Source: Terriglobia bacterium (GTDB lineage Bacteria > Acidobacteriota > Terriglobia > Terriglobales > Acidobacteriaceae). Taken from it: a DNA stretch of 64,000 nt. The notes under the pieces are model-generated. The model did not search any database and was not told the DNA's origin. It saw only the letters and a program-made list of their open reading frames with translations. Shown in pieces: positions 1 to 8,632 of this stretch (the stretch's first letter is position 1; every line of letters begins with the position of its first letter). Where the stretch lies: positions 232,885-296,884 of the forward strand of contig JAIQFP010000005.1 in the NCBI GenBank assembly GCA_020073165.1. The letters run 5' to 3'. A program made the position numbers and the translations under genes.

Positions 1-603
1 GGGAATGGTGTGGAGCAGCATCAGTTGTGCGTTGTTCTCTTCCGCCATGGACAAGGCATAGGGCAGCGCCTTAAGCGAACCCGCGGAGAAGTCGGTGGCG
101 AACAGGATACGCTTCCAGTTCTCGAACTGGATCGAGGGACGCACCGCCTTCGGGCCTACGGTCAGCACCGGGCAAGGCGCGAGACGGAAGATCTGCTCGG
201 CCGCGGAGCCCAGCACCAGCTTCTTCAGTCCCTGACGGCCGTGGGTACCCAGAACGAGCAGGTCAATGTCGTGCCGCCGGATCAGATCGGACAACACATC
301 CCAGAGTTCGCCCTGCTCCAACACAGTCTCGTGCACAATTCCCGGCAGCGGATTGCTGCGCAGGAATTCGTTCATCTTGTTCTGCGCATGCTGCCAGGAC
401 AGATTCATGTCCAGAGGCGAGGGTTCCATGGACAGCGTGGGTGGGGGCTCGGGCTCAACCGAGTGCACCACAATCACCTTGGAACCGTACCAGCGCACCA
501 GGGCCTGCACGTAGGGCAGAGCAGCCTCGGATGCTGAAGAAAAATCCGTGGTGAACAGAATGGTTTTGAGCGAAAGGCGAAGGTTGGTTTGGAGGACTGG
601 CAT
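1..603 (-). CDS. Tandem universal stress protein (3' part outside window)
   Basis: Universal stress protein of the two-domain type, cytoplasmic, probably ATP-binding. The minus-strand frame starts at ATG 603 behind a GAGGAGG site (610-616) and stays open to the window edge, giving 201 residues. Domain 1 begins MPVLQTNLRLSLKTILFTTDFS. It ends in GTHGRQGLKKLVLGS, which fits the G-x2-G-x9-G-S/T ATP-binding signature. A second domain starts with WKRILFATDFSAGS and is cut off by the window. The family is known for roles in stress and persistence; the exact role here is not visible. Fold and start are certain, function general. Confidence 0.9.
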   Translation of the reverse strand, partial: MPVLQTNLRLSLKTILFTTDFSSASEAALPYVQALVRWYGSKVIVVHSVEPEPPPTLSMEPSPLDMNLSWQHAQNKMNEFLRSNPLPGIVHETVLEQGELWDVLSDLIRRHDIDLLVLGTHGRQGLKKLVLGSAAEQIFRLAPCPVLTVGPKAVRPSIQFENWKRILFATDFSAGSLKALPYALSMAEENNAQLMLLHTIP

Positions 604-640
604 GGCACACCTCCTCGCACGCCGCAGCGGCGCTAGCTCT

Positions 641-682
641 TCTATACCTTGAGAGTCACGAACTTGCCGTGACCCGAGTCAC
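641..682 (-). promoter_or_regulatory. Possible promoter and palindrome upstream of the USP gene
   Basis: On the minus strand a TATAGA hexamer (646-641) lies about 38 bases before the USP start codon. Farther upstream is an inverted repeat GTGAC-CCGA-GTCAC (669-682). No good -35 hexamer is visible, so an activator bound at the palindrome is possible. This is inference. Confidence 0.3.
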
Positions 683-830
683 TGTGCGCTGTGAGGGGTC
701 GCGCGCTGGGCGGCGATGTGAAAAGCGCGCCAAATTTTCACAGGAAATTGACTTCCCGGAAACAATTCCGCAATCGGTTCCCGCTAGACTGCGTTCATAA
801 CGAGGTGGAACAAGCCCGCGAGGGCACGAA

Positions 831-860
831 AGGCTCGCACGAGAGACGGCGTGCGAGCCT
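831..860 (-). terminator. Hairpin downstream of the 933-1832 gene
   Basis: Perfect 10-bp inverted repeat AGGCTCGCAC / GTGCGAGCCT with a 10-base loop. On the minus strand the stem is followed by TTTCG, a weak U-tract. It lies about 70 bases after the stop of the leftward gene. The rest of 604-932 shows no convincing gene. Confidence 0.4.
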
Positions 861-932
861 CTTGGTTTCTACTCCTCAAGTTCCATCGCGCCCGCGTCCG
901 GATGACGGTGTGAAGTGGCGCCCAAATGGAAA

Positions 933-1832
933 CTAGGGGATCTCAAAATTCCTTGGGTCAAGAGTCGGATTGCTCAGCACGCGGGTTGTGTCGATTTCCC
1001 ACTCCACTAGTTTGGTGAAGCCGTTCTGGAGTTCTTCCTGGAATCGCAAGTCGTAGTGCGACGGCAACGTCAGACCGTCGGCCGCCTGGAACTTGCTGAA
1101 CCGTTCCTCGATCCGATAGCGGGTCTCATTCTGGCGCGCGCTCGCCACCTCTGGACCGGCGGCCATCCCGGGATCAACCAGTCCGGCAGACGGGTCAGGT
1201 CCACCAATCCCGGCGTGCACGGTTGCCTTGTATATGGTCATCACATGCTGGAAAGTCTCCGGGTCAAAATACAGAGTGATAGCCATGTCCGTGCCTTTCT
1301 TGGGGTGATAGGAAAGCGCGTAAAGCTTCCTATCATCGATGTTCTTCAATCCCTCATAGCGGAGCTTGCCTTTCCGCGCGTCCAGGTCAAGCAGGGGCCA
1401 ACTTGTGGATAAGACTCCCCCCAGCAGGCCTTCACGCAATGCCAGGTCCTCAGCGCGCAGAAACTGCCCGAATTCGGACCGGCTCTTGTCCGCGTAGGTA
1501 CCTGCGACGCTGGTCTTTTCACCATCAGATACGAACACTTCCCCCCGATATTGCTGAGCGTTCACCTTCAGTAACAAATGAAATTTCTGTCCCTCGGAGA
1601 CCATCGCTGCCCTGCCTTCGACCTCGCCCGAGCCGCTCACCAATATTCTGTAGACCGCTTTGCCTTCGACTACACGAGTTTTCGCGGCCGCACGTACTTC
1701 CGGTGTACCGATGGAATTGAGATGACGCTGAAGCACATCCTCCGGCGTCAGACTGGTCTCCCCAACCGCATCCATGACTGCCAGGACAAACAGGATGCAG
1801 AAGACGACGTAGTGTTTGGAGTGTGAAAACAT
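933..1832 (-). CDS. Exported protein of unknown function, LolA-like
   Basis: 299-residue exported protein. Residues 1-24 form a signal peptide (hydrophobic VVFCILFVLAVMDAVG). The rest resembles periplasmic LolA/LolB-like lipoprotein-carrier folds: alternating beta strands with short phrases such as KFHLLLKVNAQQYRGEVFVSDGEK and DMAITLYFDPETFQHVM. I know such proteins as common, uncharacterised secreted proteins of Acidobacteriota. It stands alone, leftward, with no operon partner. An outer-membrane lipid or lipoprotein handling role is only a guess from fold resemblance. Confidence 0.7.
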   Translation of the reverse strand: MFSHSKHYVVFCILFVLAVMDAVGETSLTPEDVLQRHLNSIGTPEVRAAAKTRVVEGKAVYRILVSGSGEVEGRAAMVSEGQKFHLLLKVNAQQYRGEVFVSDGEKTSVAGTYADKSRSEFGQFLRAEDLALREGLLGGVLSTSWPLLDLDARKGKLRYEGLKNIDDRKLYALSYHPKKGTDMAITLYFDPETFQHVMTIYKATVHAGIGGPDPSAGLVDPGMAAGPEVASARQNETRYRIEERFSKFQAADGLTLPSHYDLRFQEELQNGFTKLVEWEIDTTRVLSNPTLDPRNFEIP

Positions 1833-2123
1833 TGGGTTTCCTTCCTAATTCTTCTTTCCGTTGCTGGTCCGTCTCGTCCTCGTCGTCATCCAAGAGCAGC
1901 CGGAGTCCGACGGACCGGTTCACGTTCTTGCGAATGAGGTGGCCACCGGCCACCCCCACTTGGCGACAGCTTATCGGACTGGGGCCGGAGCACCTTGTGA
2001 CCCTGCTCACCGTACCGGGTGACGCAGGGCCCCGAGGCAACGGGGGCGGGTGGCTGTGGGCAAGCCTAATCGACTGAATTGGCCCGGTGCAAGCGGGGAA
2101 GTTGCCATGACAAGCTGTTGGAG

Positions 2124-3275
2124 TTACTGCGAAGCCACTTCTTCGGAGTTACGTTGCTGGCGCAGTTGCTGGAGGAATTCTTCCTGGCTCAGGGACTCGT
2201 GGTGGCGGAGAAGTTCGAGCAGCGGGTCTTCCATCTCCTGCGGCTGACCAGAGTTGACGTAGCTGTCGTCGGCAGCCAGGGCACGCGGGGTGATCAGCAA
2301 CTCGGGCATAGTTCCCGGTTGGCTGGTCAGGAATTCGATGAAGCGGGCGACTTGGGCGCGCTGCGCGGGCGTGGCTGAGGCGAACTCGATGCCCATGCCG
2401 AATTCGGGATGCATGACGCGCACCATGCCTTCAGCCTCGACTTCGATGTCGGCGACCTTCAGGCCAAGCGTAATTCCCGAGCGCTCAGGAAAGGGCGACG
2501 CGGTTTCGACGTAGCATCCGCCCAGGCTGAGATCGGTGAGCTTGCATTCGGAAACCGGATCGGGCTCCTCCGGAGGAAGCTCCTGGGCGTTGCTGGTGAC
2601 CCAGGCGTGCAGGCTGGTATGGAGGTTATCAGGAAGATCAACGAAGCGAATGCCGGACTGCCCGTTGGGATTGGCCCAGCATACCTCGCCGCGAATGTCG
2701 AAATCACCGCCGCCGTCGGGCAAGGCAAAGCGGGCGCTGATGGCGGCGGCTGGACACAGGGGCTGAGCGGAGAGCAGGTCCATGCCATCTTCGCTGAGAT
2801 CGAGCAGGATACCTTCCACTTCCGGGCCATTGGGTTCGCCGTTCTGGGCTCCATTATGAAGGCGGAGTTGGACTGGAACTTGCACCGCCACACGGAAACC
2901 GCGGCGGCGCTCGCGCTTGATCAGCGCGGTGGCAGAGCGCAGGCTGGCTTGGGCTTGCGATTCGGTGATCGGCTTGTAAAGCACGAAATTGGCGCCAGCG
3001 CCGAAGACGTTGCGGACGCGGGTCTTGTCGCTCAACAGGGCAACCGTGACGGCGGAGTTTCCAGACGAGTGCTGGGTCGCGTTCTGCAGCACCAGGGCAG
3101 CACTGTGCGGGTCGTCGTAGTCGACGATGACGGCGTCAAACTTTTGCTCGGTCAGGCGGACCAGGGCGTCGGGATAGCCACAGGACTGCACCCCGACACC
3201 GGACCCGGACAGGACCGGAGTGAGCACCGCTGCTGCGTCGTCGTCTTTGGAAACCAGGAGTGCCTGAAACGTCAT
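2124..3275 (-). CDS. Response-regulator receiver fused to two PilZ domains
   Basis: 383-residue signalling protein. Residues 1-115 form a receiver domain with an acidic cluster (KDDDA), a phosphoacceptor in AVIVDYDD, a Ser in VALLSD and the Lys of VLYKP, so the phosphorylation site looks intact. A first PilZ domain follows, with the c-di-GMP signature RRRGFR and DLSEDGM. A second PilZ-like half carries TDLSLGGCYVET but no clear arginine motif, so only one half may bind c-di-GMP. The C-terminal tail is charged. Such proteins link phosphorelay and c-di-GMP signals to motility or polysaccharide output. No kinase is adjacent. Confidence 0.85.
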   Translation of the reverse strand: MTFQALLVSKDDDAAAVLTPVLSGSGVGVQSCGYPDALVRLTEQKFDAVIVDYDDPHSAALVLQNATQHSSGNSAVTVALLSDKTRVRNVFGAGANFVLYKPITESQAQASLRSATALIKRERRRGFRVAVQVPVQLRLHNGAQNGEPNGPEVEGILLDLSEDGMDLLSAQPLCPAAAISARFALPDGGGDFDIRGEVCWANPNGQSGIRFVDLPDNLHTSLHAWVTSNAQELPPEEPDPVSECKLTDLSLGGCYVETASPFPERSGITLGLKVADIEVEAEGMVRVMHPEFGMGIEFASATPAQRAQVARFIEFLTSQPGTMPELLITPRALAADDSYVNSGQPQEMEDPLLELLRHHESLSQEEFLQQLRQQRNSEEVASQ

Positions 3276-3302
3276 AAGCCGCTTACCTGCCGCCAGTAGA
3301 AT

Positions 3303-3557
3303 TTACGGCCAACGAGGAGCGCGAGTAGCGGGCTTGACAGGCGCTGCCTGGTTGGTGGCGGAGGCGGCTCGGGACATCGGCTGCTGGGTTTCCTCTTCCG
3401 TCTCAGCCAGCACCACGTTCTCTTCATCGTCGCTATCCGTTAGCAAAGGGGCGACTTCCCGCAGCTTATCCGCCGCCTGCTGCAGGGCCTCAATCTGCTT
3501 GGCCAGCTGGGCATACTTGGCTTGCTTACGGCGCAAGACCTCGTGAATGTCTTTCAT
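3303..3557 (-). CDS. Small coiled-coil protein, function unknown
   Basis: 84-residue protein starting at ATG 3557, which has AAAGGGGG just upstream. An in-frame upstream Met lacks such a site and was not chosen. Residues 1-40 (MKDIHEVLRRKQAKYAQLAK) form an amphipathic helix or coiled coil, followed by an acidic stretch and a Pro/Ala-rich tail. I recall very similar short proteins in many Acidobacteriota genomes, so it is probably real and conserved. The role is unknown. It is transcribed leftward just before the receiver-PilZ gene (27-base gap), possibly one operon. Confidence 0.7.
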   Translation of the reverse strand: MKDIHEVLRRKQAKYAQLAKQIEALQQAADKLREVAPLLTDSDDEENVVLAETEEETQQPMSRAASATNQAAPVKPATRAPRWP

Positions 3558-3658
3558 ACAACCCCCTTTAGCGAATTTACGGAGGGAGGCAGGCGGGGTC
3601 AACGGATATCCCCGGGCGGGAGATTACGGGGGTAACCCGGGAGCGGGGATGGGACGTG

Positions 3659-3765
3659 GTGGGGCTGAGAATGCCCCACTGTAGCCCGGCGGGGCGCCAT
3701 GCGCTAGTTCCGCATGGCCGTTTCGTGCCAGGCTGATGGCACGAACGTGGGATTTACAGTTCCCA
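3659..3765. other. Cluster of four hairpins in a long gene-free stretch
   Basis: The stretch 3558-4273 has no gene I can support. Inside it lie three perfect stem-loops in a row: GTGGGGC/GCCCCAC (3659-3679), GCCATGCG/CGCATGGC (3696-3718) and TCGTGCCA/TGGCACGA (3723-3744). A short fourth, TGGGA/TCCCA, follows at about 3748-3765. Loops are 6-8 bases. This order suggests a structured RNA or a folded intergenic repeat. I do not recognise a known riboswitch. Confidence 0.5.
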
Positions 3766-4273
3766 TCCCAACTCGTACCTTGAACGTGAGCAGTTCTGGG
3801 GGAGGGCTGTTCGGGCGTCCCACGATCCGCAAGGATCCGGGGCGCTTCTTATTTGGGGGCAAATTTTCCCGCCTCCTGCTTCCTGGCTGACCCGGTACTT
3901 TTTGCTCACCCAGTTGGTAGGCGGTCTCAGCCCGCGCTTCACTTCATCAATCCTCGCCATGTCTACGGTGTCAAGCGCACCCTTACCCATAGAGACTTCC
4001 GGCCACGGAAGGCCTTCTCAGTCCGGCAATCCGGCTAGAGAAATAATGGTTAATCACACAGACCAGTGATCCAAGTCACAGCATGGGCTCCGCCATCCCG
4101 ATAAACTCCGCCTCCAATTGCCGATGGCCCGGCTCGGCTTAAGAAGCAGTACCCCACGGCGGAGCCGGAACACTGAACTCTAAAACCCAGAACCTAAGGT
4201 GGAGCAGCCCGTTCCCCAAGAATTGGCGAGGCACTCTGTCACAGCAGCGACATCGAGACACAGGAGAGATTTC

Positions 4274-5845
4274 ATGGTGAGCACTTGGCGCAGTCAGACA
4301 CGATATCTGACTTCTATGGTTGTCACGCTGATGTTGATTTTTCTGATCGCGTTGCCGGTTTTGGCGCAACCGGCCACGACTGCGGCGCCGGGCAAGGCGT
4401 CGCCGCCAGCCGCCTCGCAAGCGCTGGTCAAGAAGCACGCCGACAAAGCGGATCCCAGTTTAGTGGGATCGTGGACTGCGCCCATTCCCTGGGGCGTAAC
4501 CGCCATCCATGCGGCGCTGTTGCACACCGGCGCCGCGGGCCAGGTCTTGGGCTGGTGGTATCCGTTGGGCACAGCCACGCACTCTCCAGCCAAGCTGCTG
4601 GACCTGGCCACGGGCACGGTCACCGACGTGACCATACCCTTCGACGGCGACTTTTTCTGCGCCGGGCAAACCGTGATGGCGGATGGCCGGGTGCTGGTGA
4701 CTGGCGGGCTGGTGGGCAATCCCTACCCGGGGGTTCCTGACAAGGGCCACCCGCTGACCGCGATTTTTGATCCCGTCACTGCGACCTGGTCGCAGGGACC
4801 CAGCATGAATTTCGCGCGCTGGTATCCCACAAACATGGAGATGTCCAGCGGGAAGATCCTGACATTGACCGGGAAGAATGCCGACGCCACCGCGATTGTG
4901 TTGGCCATGGAGGTGCTTGACCCCGCTACCAACCAATGGACAACGCTGCCCTCGAGCGCGAATATTCCGCCGGTCAGCGACACTTACCTGAAGATGAAAC
5001 AGCTACCTTCGGGAAAAATCTTCGAGGCCGGGGCCAATGCTCAGACCAGGATGTTCAGTCCGGCCACCAACCGCTGGACCAACGTGGGCAAGATGAACTT
5101 TGGCACGCGGTATCACGGAGCCTCGGTACTGCTGCCGGGATTGACCAAAGTGTTGACCGCGGGTGGGACCCTGACCTATCCCGGGGGCGGGGCCACGGCG
5201 ACCGCCGAGGTGATTGATCTTTCGGCAGCAACCCCGCAGTGGAGCTATGTCGCTCCCATGAACATCCCTCGCTATAACGCCAACCTGCTGCTGCTGGCCG
5301 ACGGGACTGTGCTGGTGGTGGGCGGTGCGCAAACCAAGAAGTACTCCGACCCCGTGCATGTGCCAGAGCTATATGACCCCTTAGCCAACACCTGGACGGA
5401 GATGGCGACGCAAACTGCGCCACGCACTTATCACTCGACCGCTCTGCTGCTCCCCGATGGGACGGTTTGGTCGGGCGGGTCGGATGATCCCTTCAACGTG
5501 AATACGGGAAACGCGTATGAGATTTTCAGCCCTCCGTATTTATTCAAGGGAGCACGGCCCACGATCACCACGGCGCCAACCTCGGTTGGCTACAACCAGA
5601 AGTTCACCATCACCACGCCGGATGCGGCCAACATCCGCACCGTGGCGCTGGTCCGGCCAGGAGCCACCACGCACGACGATGAGATGGATCAGCGTTATGT
5701 AATCCTGCCATTCACGCGGGGGAGCGGGCAACTGACCGCCACCTCGCCTCCGAATGGAAATTACGCCCCTCCGGGATACTACATGCTGGTGATTGTGAAC
5801 TCGAACGGGGTGCCGTCGATCATGCCGTTTGTCCAACTGATGTAG
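4274..5845 (+). CDS. Secreted copper-radical oxidase (glyoxal/galactose oxidase-like)
   Basis: 523-residue secreted oxidase with Kelch propeller and C-terminal DUF1929 beta-sandwich. Start ATG 4274 follows AGGAGA; residues 1-32 form a signal peptide ending VLAQ. All residues of the copper-radical site can be matched to galactose oxidase: Cys129 in FFCAGQ (thioether partner), Tyr184 in RWYPTNM (cross-linked radical Tyr), Tyr386-His387 in RTYHSTALL, and His467 in TTHDDEMDQR. The family oxidises primary alcohols or aldehydes with O2, giving H2O2. Substrate cannot be told. It is monocistronic and followed by a strong terminator. Confidence 0.9.
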   Translation: MVSTWRSQTRYLTSMVVTLMLIFLIALPVLAQPATTAAPGKASPPAASQALVKKHADKADPSLVGSWTAPIPWGVTAIHAALLHTGAAGQVLGWWYPLGTATHSPAKLLDLATGTVTDVTIPFDGDFFCAGQTVMADGRVLVTGGLVGNPYPGVPDKGHPLTAIFDPVTATWSQGPSMNFARWYPTNMEMSSGKILTLTGKNADATAIVLAMEVLDPATNQWTTLPSSANIPPVSDTYLKMKQLPSGKIFEAGANAQTRMFSPATNRWTNVGKMNFGTRYHGASVLLPGLTKVLTAGGTLTYPGGGATATAEVIDLSAATPQWSYVAPMNIPRYNANLLLLADGTVLVVGGAQTKKYSDPVHVPELYDPLANTWTEMATQTAPRTYHSTALLLPDGTVWSGGSDDPFNVNTGNAYEIFSPPYLFKGARPTITTAPTSVGYNQKFTITTPDAANIRTVALVRPGATTHDDEMDQRYVILPFTRGSGQLTATSPPNGNYAPPGYYMLVIVNSNGVPSIMPFVQLM

Positions 5846-5863
5846 ACGGGTCTGGGAAGGCTC

Positions 5864-5892
5864 AGGCGGGGCCGGAAGGCCCCGCCTTTTCT
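5864..5892 (+). terminator. Rho-independent terminator of the oxidase gene
   Basis: A perfect 10-bp stem AGGCGGGGCC / GGCCCCGCCT with a GGAA tetraloop is followed by TTTTCTT. It starts 19 bases after the stop codon. It probably serves both convergent genes. Confidence 0.9.
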
Positions 5893-5931
5893 TGTGATGT
5901 CAATCTCCGCGGAGAAGTGGCGGTGGAGGCC

Positions 5932-7680
5932 CTATGCAGGCGAAGCCATGCTGGTGTCACCGGCCGAAACCGGCACCTGAGTGGGAGCCGTACCCGACAT
6001 GACGCTTTCGAAGGCCTCGCGCGTATCGAACCACTGCTGCCGGGAGAAGCCAAGATCGATCGGCCGCTGCTGGCTGCGGATGGTTTTGAACTGGCCGCGG
6101 TTGTACTCCGCGATCTTCCGCCGAACCTCGATCCCTGTCCGTTCCTTCTCCGGGCCTTCCGCCATCTTCTGATACGCGTCAATTTCCCCCAGGAAAACGC
6201 GGGTGGAGTCGATCAGCTGGCGGATGCGGTCGGCGATGCCGCCCGGCATCATCCCGTACTTCTCTTTCAGGTCGGTGAGGGCGCGGACCGACTCGTAGGA
6301 GACGTCCACCAGTTCGTCGCGGCTCAGCCATTGGGTTTCGTAGTTGAGACGATCTCTCCAGTTCATGCTGACCAAGGCTTTGCGATGATCCTCAAGGGTG
6401 CGGTGGAATATCTTGTATCCCCATTGGTCGGCGTTGTCGTAAATCTCGCTGCCGGAATCAAGGAAGGGAAGCATCGGGCAGATGTAGGGCGTGACGGATT
6501 TTCCTTTGTATTTCTTAAGCAGGTGATCGCAGTAATCCACCGTGCCCATCACGTTCTCGCGGGTCTGCTTGGGCAGGCCGAGCATGAAGTAGATCTCGAA
6601 GGAATAGACGTCATCCATGAGGGCGTCCATGAAGTCTTCCATCTCCTGCATGGTGTACTTGCCGCGGCCGCTGGCTTTGGCGACTTCGAGATCGTGGGAA
6701 TCCGGCGAAAGTTCGATCACGGCTTTGCAGGGCTGCGCCATCTTGCGGCCTTTTTCCACGCTGGGGAGCCGGTGCAGACTGAAGTGGACGCAATCGATCT
6801 TGTCATCCACGAAAACATCCGTGCCCGCCTCGAACAACGCCGGATACTCATGCCAGAAATCGATCATGGTCACGGTATGGTTGCCCTTGGTGGACTGTGC
6901 GATGCTGGCCAATTCCGCCTTCAGGGCTTCCGGAGATTTCTGAACGCGGGCCGGGCCGGTATCGAGCCCCATGTGCTTCTTGAAGAAGTAGCGGCTTCCT
7001 CCGCACCAGCGGCAGCCATATTCGCAGCCGGCCTGGGGAATGACGATGTTGTAAGGGGTCATACCCTTGCGGTCCCCGGTGAAGACCTTAGTCCAGTCCA
7101 CTGCGGAAGACAGAACCCGCGGCACATACGAGAGCGGATTCACATGCGCCTCGCCATTGTGCTTCCAAGTCAGGTTGGGAACGTCCTTCAGCGCGTCCGG
7201 AGAATTCTTAGCCTTCATCAGGGTCTCGAGCGGCATCAGGGTGTCGTAGCCACGCACGACATAATCAATCTGCGGGTACCGAATCAATTCTTCGTGATAG
7301 TAGGTGGAAGCGATGCCCCCCACCACCGTCTTGGCATTGGGATGGATCTTCTTATACAGCTTGAAGAGTTCCAGGGCGCCGTGGGCGTGGACCTGCCAAT
7401 GCAGGTCAATGCCGATGTAGTCGGCGGGAGCCTTCTCGAAAAATTCTTCGACGTCGAACTCGGGGTCGCGCAACATCTGCGAGGCCACGTTGAAAAACTC
7501 GGACGTATACCCGCACTTCTGCAGGTGTTGCTTGATGGCGAAGATCCCGACCGGTGGCATTTCGAAAATCGGGCTGATGTGGACGCTATCGGAGTTGCTC
7601 AAGTAGGCGAACAACACGTCGTCCATCTTGCGAAAGTCGTAGACGCTGGGGGCGTGCACCAGAATCATGTCAAACTTCAC
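5932..7680 (-). CDS. B12-binding radical SAM protein
   Basis: 582-residue enzyme. The N-terminal 190 residues look like a cobalamin-binding Rossmann domain (ILVHAPSVYDFRKMDD, then AKTVVGGIASTYYHEELI). The radical SAM core follows with the [4Fe-4S] motif C-EYG-C-RW-C-GG near residue 220. A C-terminal helical extension carries LGLPKQTREN. Start is GTG 7680, supported by GAGGTGA six bases upstream. Family members do SAM- and often B12-dependent methylations or rearrangements; no substrate can be assigned. It stands alone between a terminator and a 353-base gene-free gap. Confidence 0.85.
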   Translation of the reverse strand: MKFDMILVHAPSVYDFRKMDDVLFAYLSNSDSVHISPIFEMPPVGIFAIKQHLQKCGYTSEFFNVASQMLRDPEFDVEEFFEKAPADYIGIDLHWQVHAHGALELFKLYKKIHPNAKTVVGGIASTYYHEELIRYPQIDYVVRGYDTLMPLETLMKAKNSPDALKDVPNLTWKHNGEAHVNPLSYVPRVLSSAVDWTKVFTGDRKGMTPYNIVIPQAGCEYGCRWCGGSRYFFKKHMGLDTGPARVQKSPEALKAELASIAQSTKGNHTVTMIDFWHEYPALFEAGTDVFVDDKIDCVHFSLHRLPSVEKGRKMAQPCKAVIELSPDSHDLEVAKASGRGKYTMQEMEDFMDALMDDVYSFEIYFMLGLPKQTRENVMGTVDYCDHLLKKYKGKSVTPYICPMLPFLDSGSEIYDNADQWGYKIFHRTLEDHRKALVSMNWRDRLNYETQWLSRDELVDVSYESVRALTDLKEKYGMMPGGIADRIRQLIDSTRVFLGEIDAYQKMAEGPEKERTGIEVRRKIAEYNRGQFKTIRSQQRPIDLGFSRQQWFDTREAFESVMSGTAPTQVPVSAGDTSMASPA

Positions 7681-8033
7681 GTATCACCTCGAGGTTGATG
7701 ACGGTCAAAAACAACCGCAAGTCACTTCCCAACCAGCAGGTCACTCGGCAATGAGCGTTCGCCTAGGACGGGACAATATATCGGAAAGCGGCAGCCGGCC
7801 GCTTCGTACACGTATGCCCCACAAGTTGTAGGGATGGGAGCAGTTGAACTGCCAACCAAGGGAAGACGCGGAACCTATTGAAAACACAACACAACAACCC
7901 AAGTTTACGCGAGATGGGGAACGGCCTACATGACCGTATTCTGCAAGAAGTTGCCTAACCAACTAAGAAAACTGCGATCCCCGGGGCAAGGGCCCCACGC
8001 ATGGCCTGCCCCGGTGTAAGGCCCCAGGTGAGT
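7681..8033. other. Gene-free stretch
   Basis: I see no supported coding sequence here. It holds the 5' side of the radical SAM gene and the 3' side of tRNA-Arg(TCG). A GC-rich inverted segment with GGGGCC/GGCCCC words (about 7980-8025) may terminate the tRNA transcript. Confidence 0.4.
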
Positions 8034-8110
8034 TGGCGGACCCGGAGAGACTTGAACTCCCAACCGCTGCGTTCGAAGCGCAGTGCTCTATCCAGTTGAG
8101 CTACGGGTCC
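8034..8110 (-). tRNA. tRNA-Arg (anticodon TCG), CCA encoded
   Basis: Minus-strand cloverleaf. The 7-bp acceptor is GGACCCG/CGGGTCC, the D arm begins TAGCTCAACTGGATAGAGC, and the anticodon stem CTGCG/CGCAG encloses loop CTTCGAA, giving anticodon TCG (reads CGA). The T arm is GGGAG-TTCAAGT-CTCTC, discriminator G, followed by an encoded CCA (8034-8036). Before the element at 8.5 kb inserted, the second tRNA-Arg would have been about 0.4 kb away. Confidence 0.95.
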
Positions 8111-8186
8111 GCGTGTCCAGCAAAGCGTAGCAGATTTTCCCGGGAGACGGTCGAGGCGGCACCTTGCTATGCTGAAGGACTCGATA

Positions 8187-8438
8187 ATGAACCCACTCAC
8201 GGCATTTGGCCTGTTCGCGGTCACTGCGATGCTGGTGTGCTACGCCCTGGAGAAGCGCAGCCCGTGGTTCGTCCTGGCATTTGCCGCGTCCTGCGTGCTG
8301 GCGTCCGTCTACGGCTTCCTGCAGGGAGCTTGGCCCTTCGGGTTGGTGGAGGCGGTATGGGCCGTCGTAGCATGGCGACGCTGGCGCTCGGCAGTTTCGG
8401 CAGAGGGCGGGGCAGAACGGAGGAGTGGCGCGCCCTGA
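8187..8438 (+). CDS. Small membrane protein
   Basis: 83 residues from ATG 8187, which has GAAGGA eight bases upstream; an earlier in-frame ATG lacks this. Two hydrophobic segments (PLTAFGLFAVTAMLVCYAL and a second ending in GFLQGAWPFGLVEAVWAVV) make it an inner-membrane protein. I recall the type as a widespread short hypothetical. Its last codons (SGAP) and stop codon lie inside an old tRNA-Arg fragment (8426-8450), so the natural C-terminus may have been replaced by an integration event. Confidence 0.6.
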   Translation: MNPLTAFGLFAVTAMLVCYALEKRSPWFVLAFAASCVLASVYGFLQGAWPFGLVEAVWAVVAWRRWRSAVSAEGGAERRSGAP

Positions 8439-8450
8439 GAGATTCGAACT
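8426..8450 (-). repeat. Short tRNA-Arg 3'-end remnant (possible older att scar)
   Basis: 25 bases identical to the 3' end of tRNA-Arg(ACG) (17823 onward) and to the left att copy at 8531-8555. It then diverges. The 79 bases between it and 8530 contain GAGCGAAGCG and GAGCGTAGCG words, similar to the dispersed repeat seen at 39844. Confidence 0.75.
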
Positions 8451-8529
8451 TGAGGCGTTGTGCGGGCGTGAGCGAAGCGGGAGCCCGCAGCCGAAATGCC
8501 GAGCGTAGCGAGGGATCTAGCGGGAAAGC

Positions 8530-8577
8530 ATGGCGCGCCCTGAGAGATTCGAACTCCCGACCTTCTGGTTCGTAGCC
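8530..8577 (-). repeat. attL: displaced 3' half of tRNA-Arg(ACG)
   Basis: 48 bases identical to 17822-17869, covering the tRNA from the anticodon loop through the T arm to CCA. Right after it the sequence leaves the tRNA, so this copy cannot be a working tRNA. It marks the left junction of the element. Confidence 0.92.
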
Positions 8578-8632
8578 CAATGGGGCGGGGAACAGAGACA
8601 ACCGTGGTGCGCTAAGTTCAACAAAATACATG

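Noticed and set aside
691..936. 81-codon rightward open frame after the USP gene
   Set aside because: It covers the terminator-like hairpin at 831-860 and has no ribosome site.
3754..3990. 78-codon leftward open frame in the gene-free stretch
   Set aside because: Odd amino-acid mix, only a weak GGAAG upstream, no family recognised. It could be a lineage-specific peptide but support is too thin.
5917..7698. 593-codon rightward open frame
   Set aside because: Antisense to the B12-radical SAM gene, which has clear motifs. No recognisable domain in this frame.
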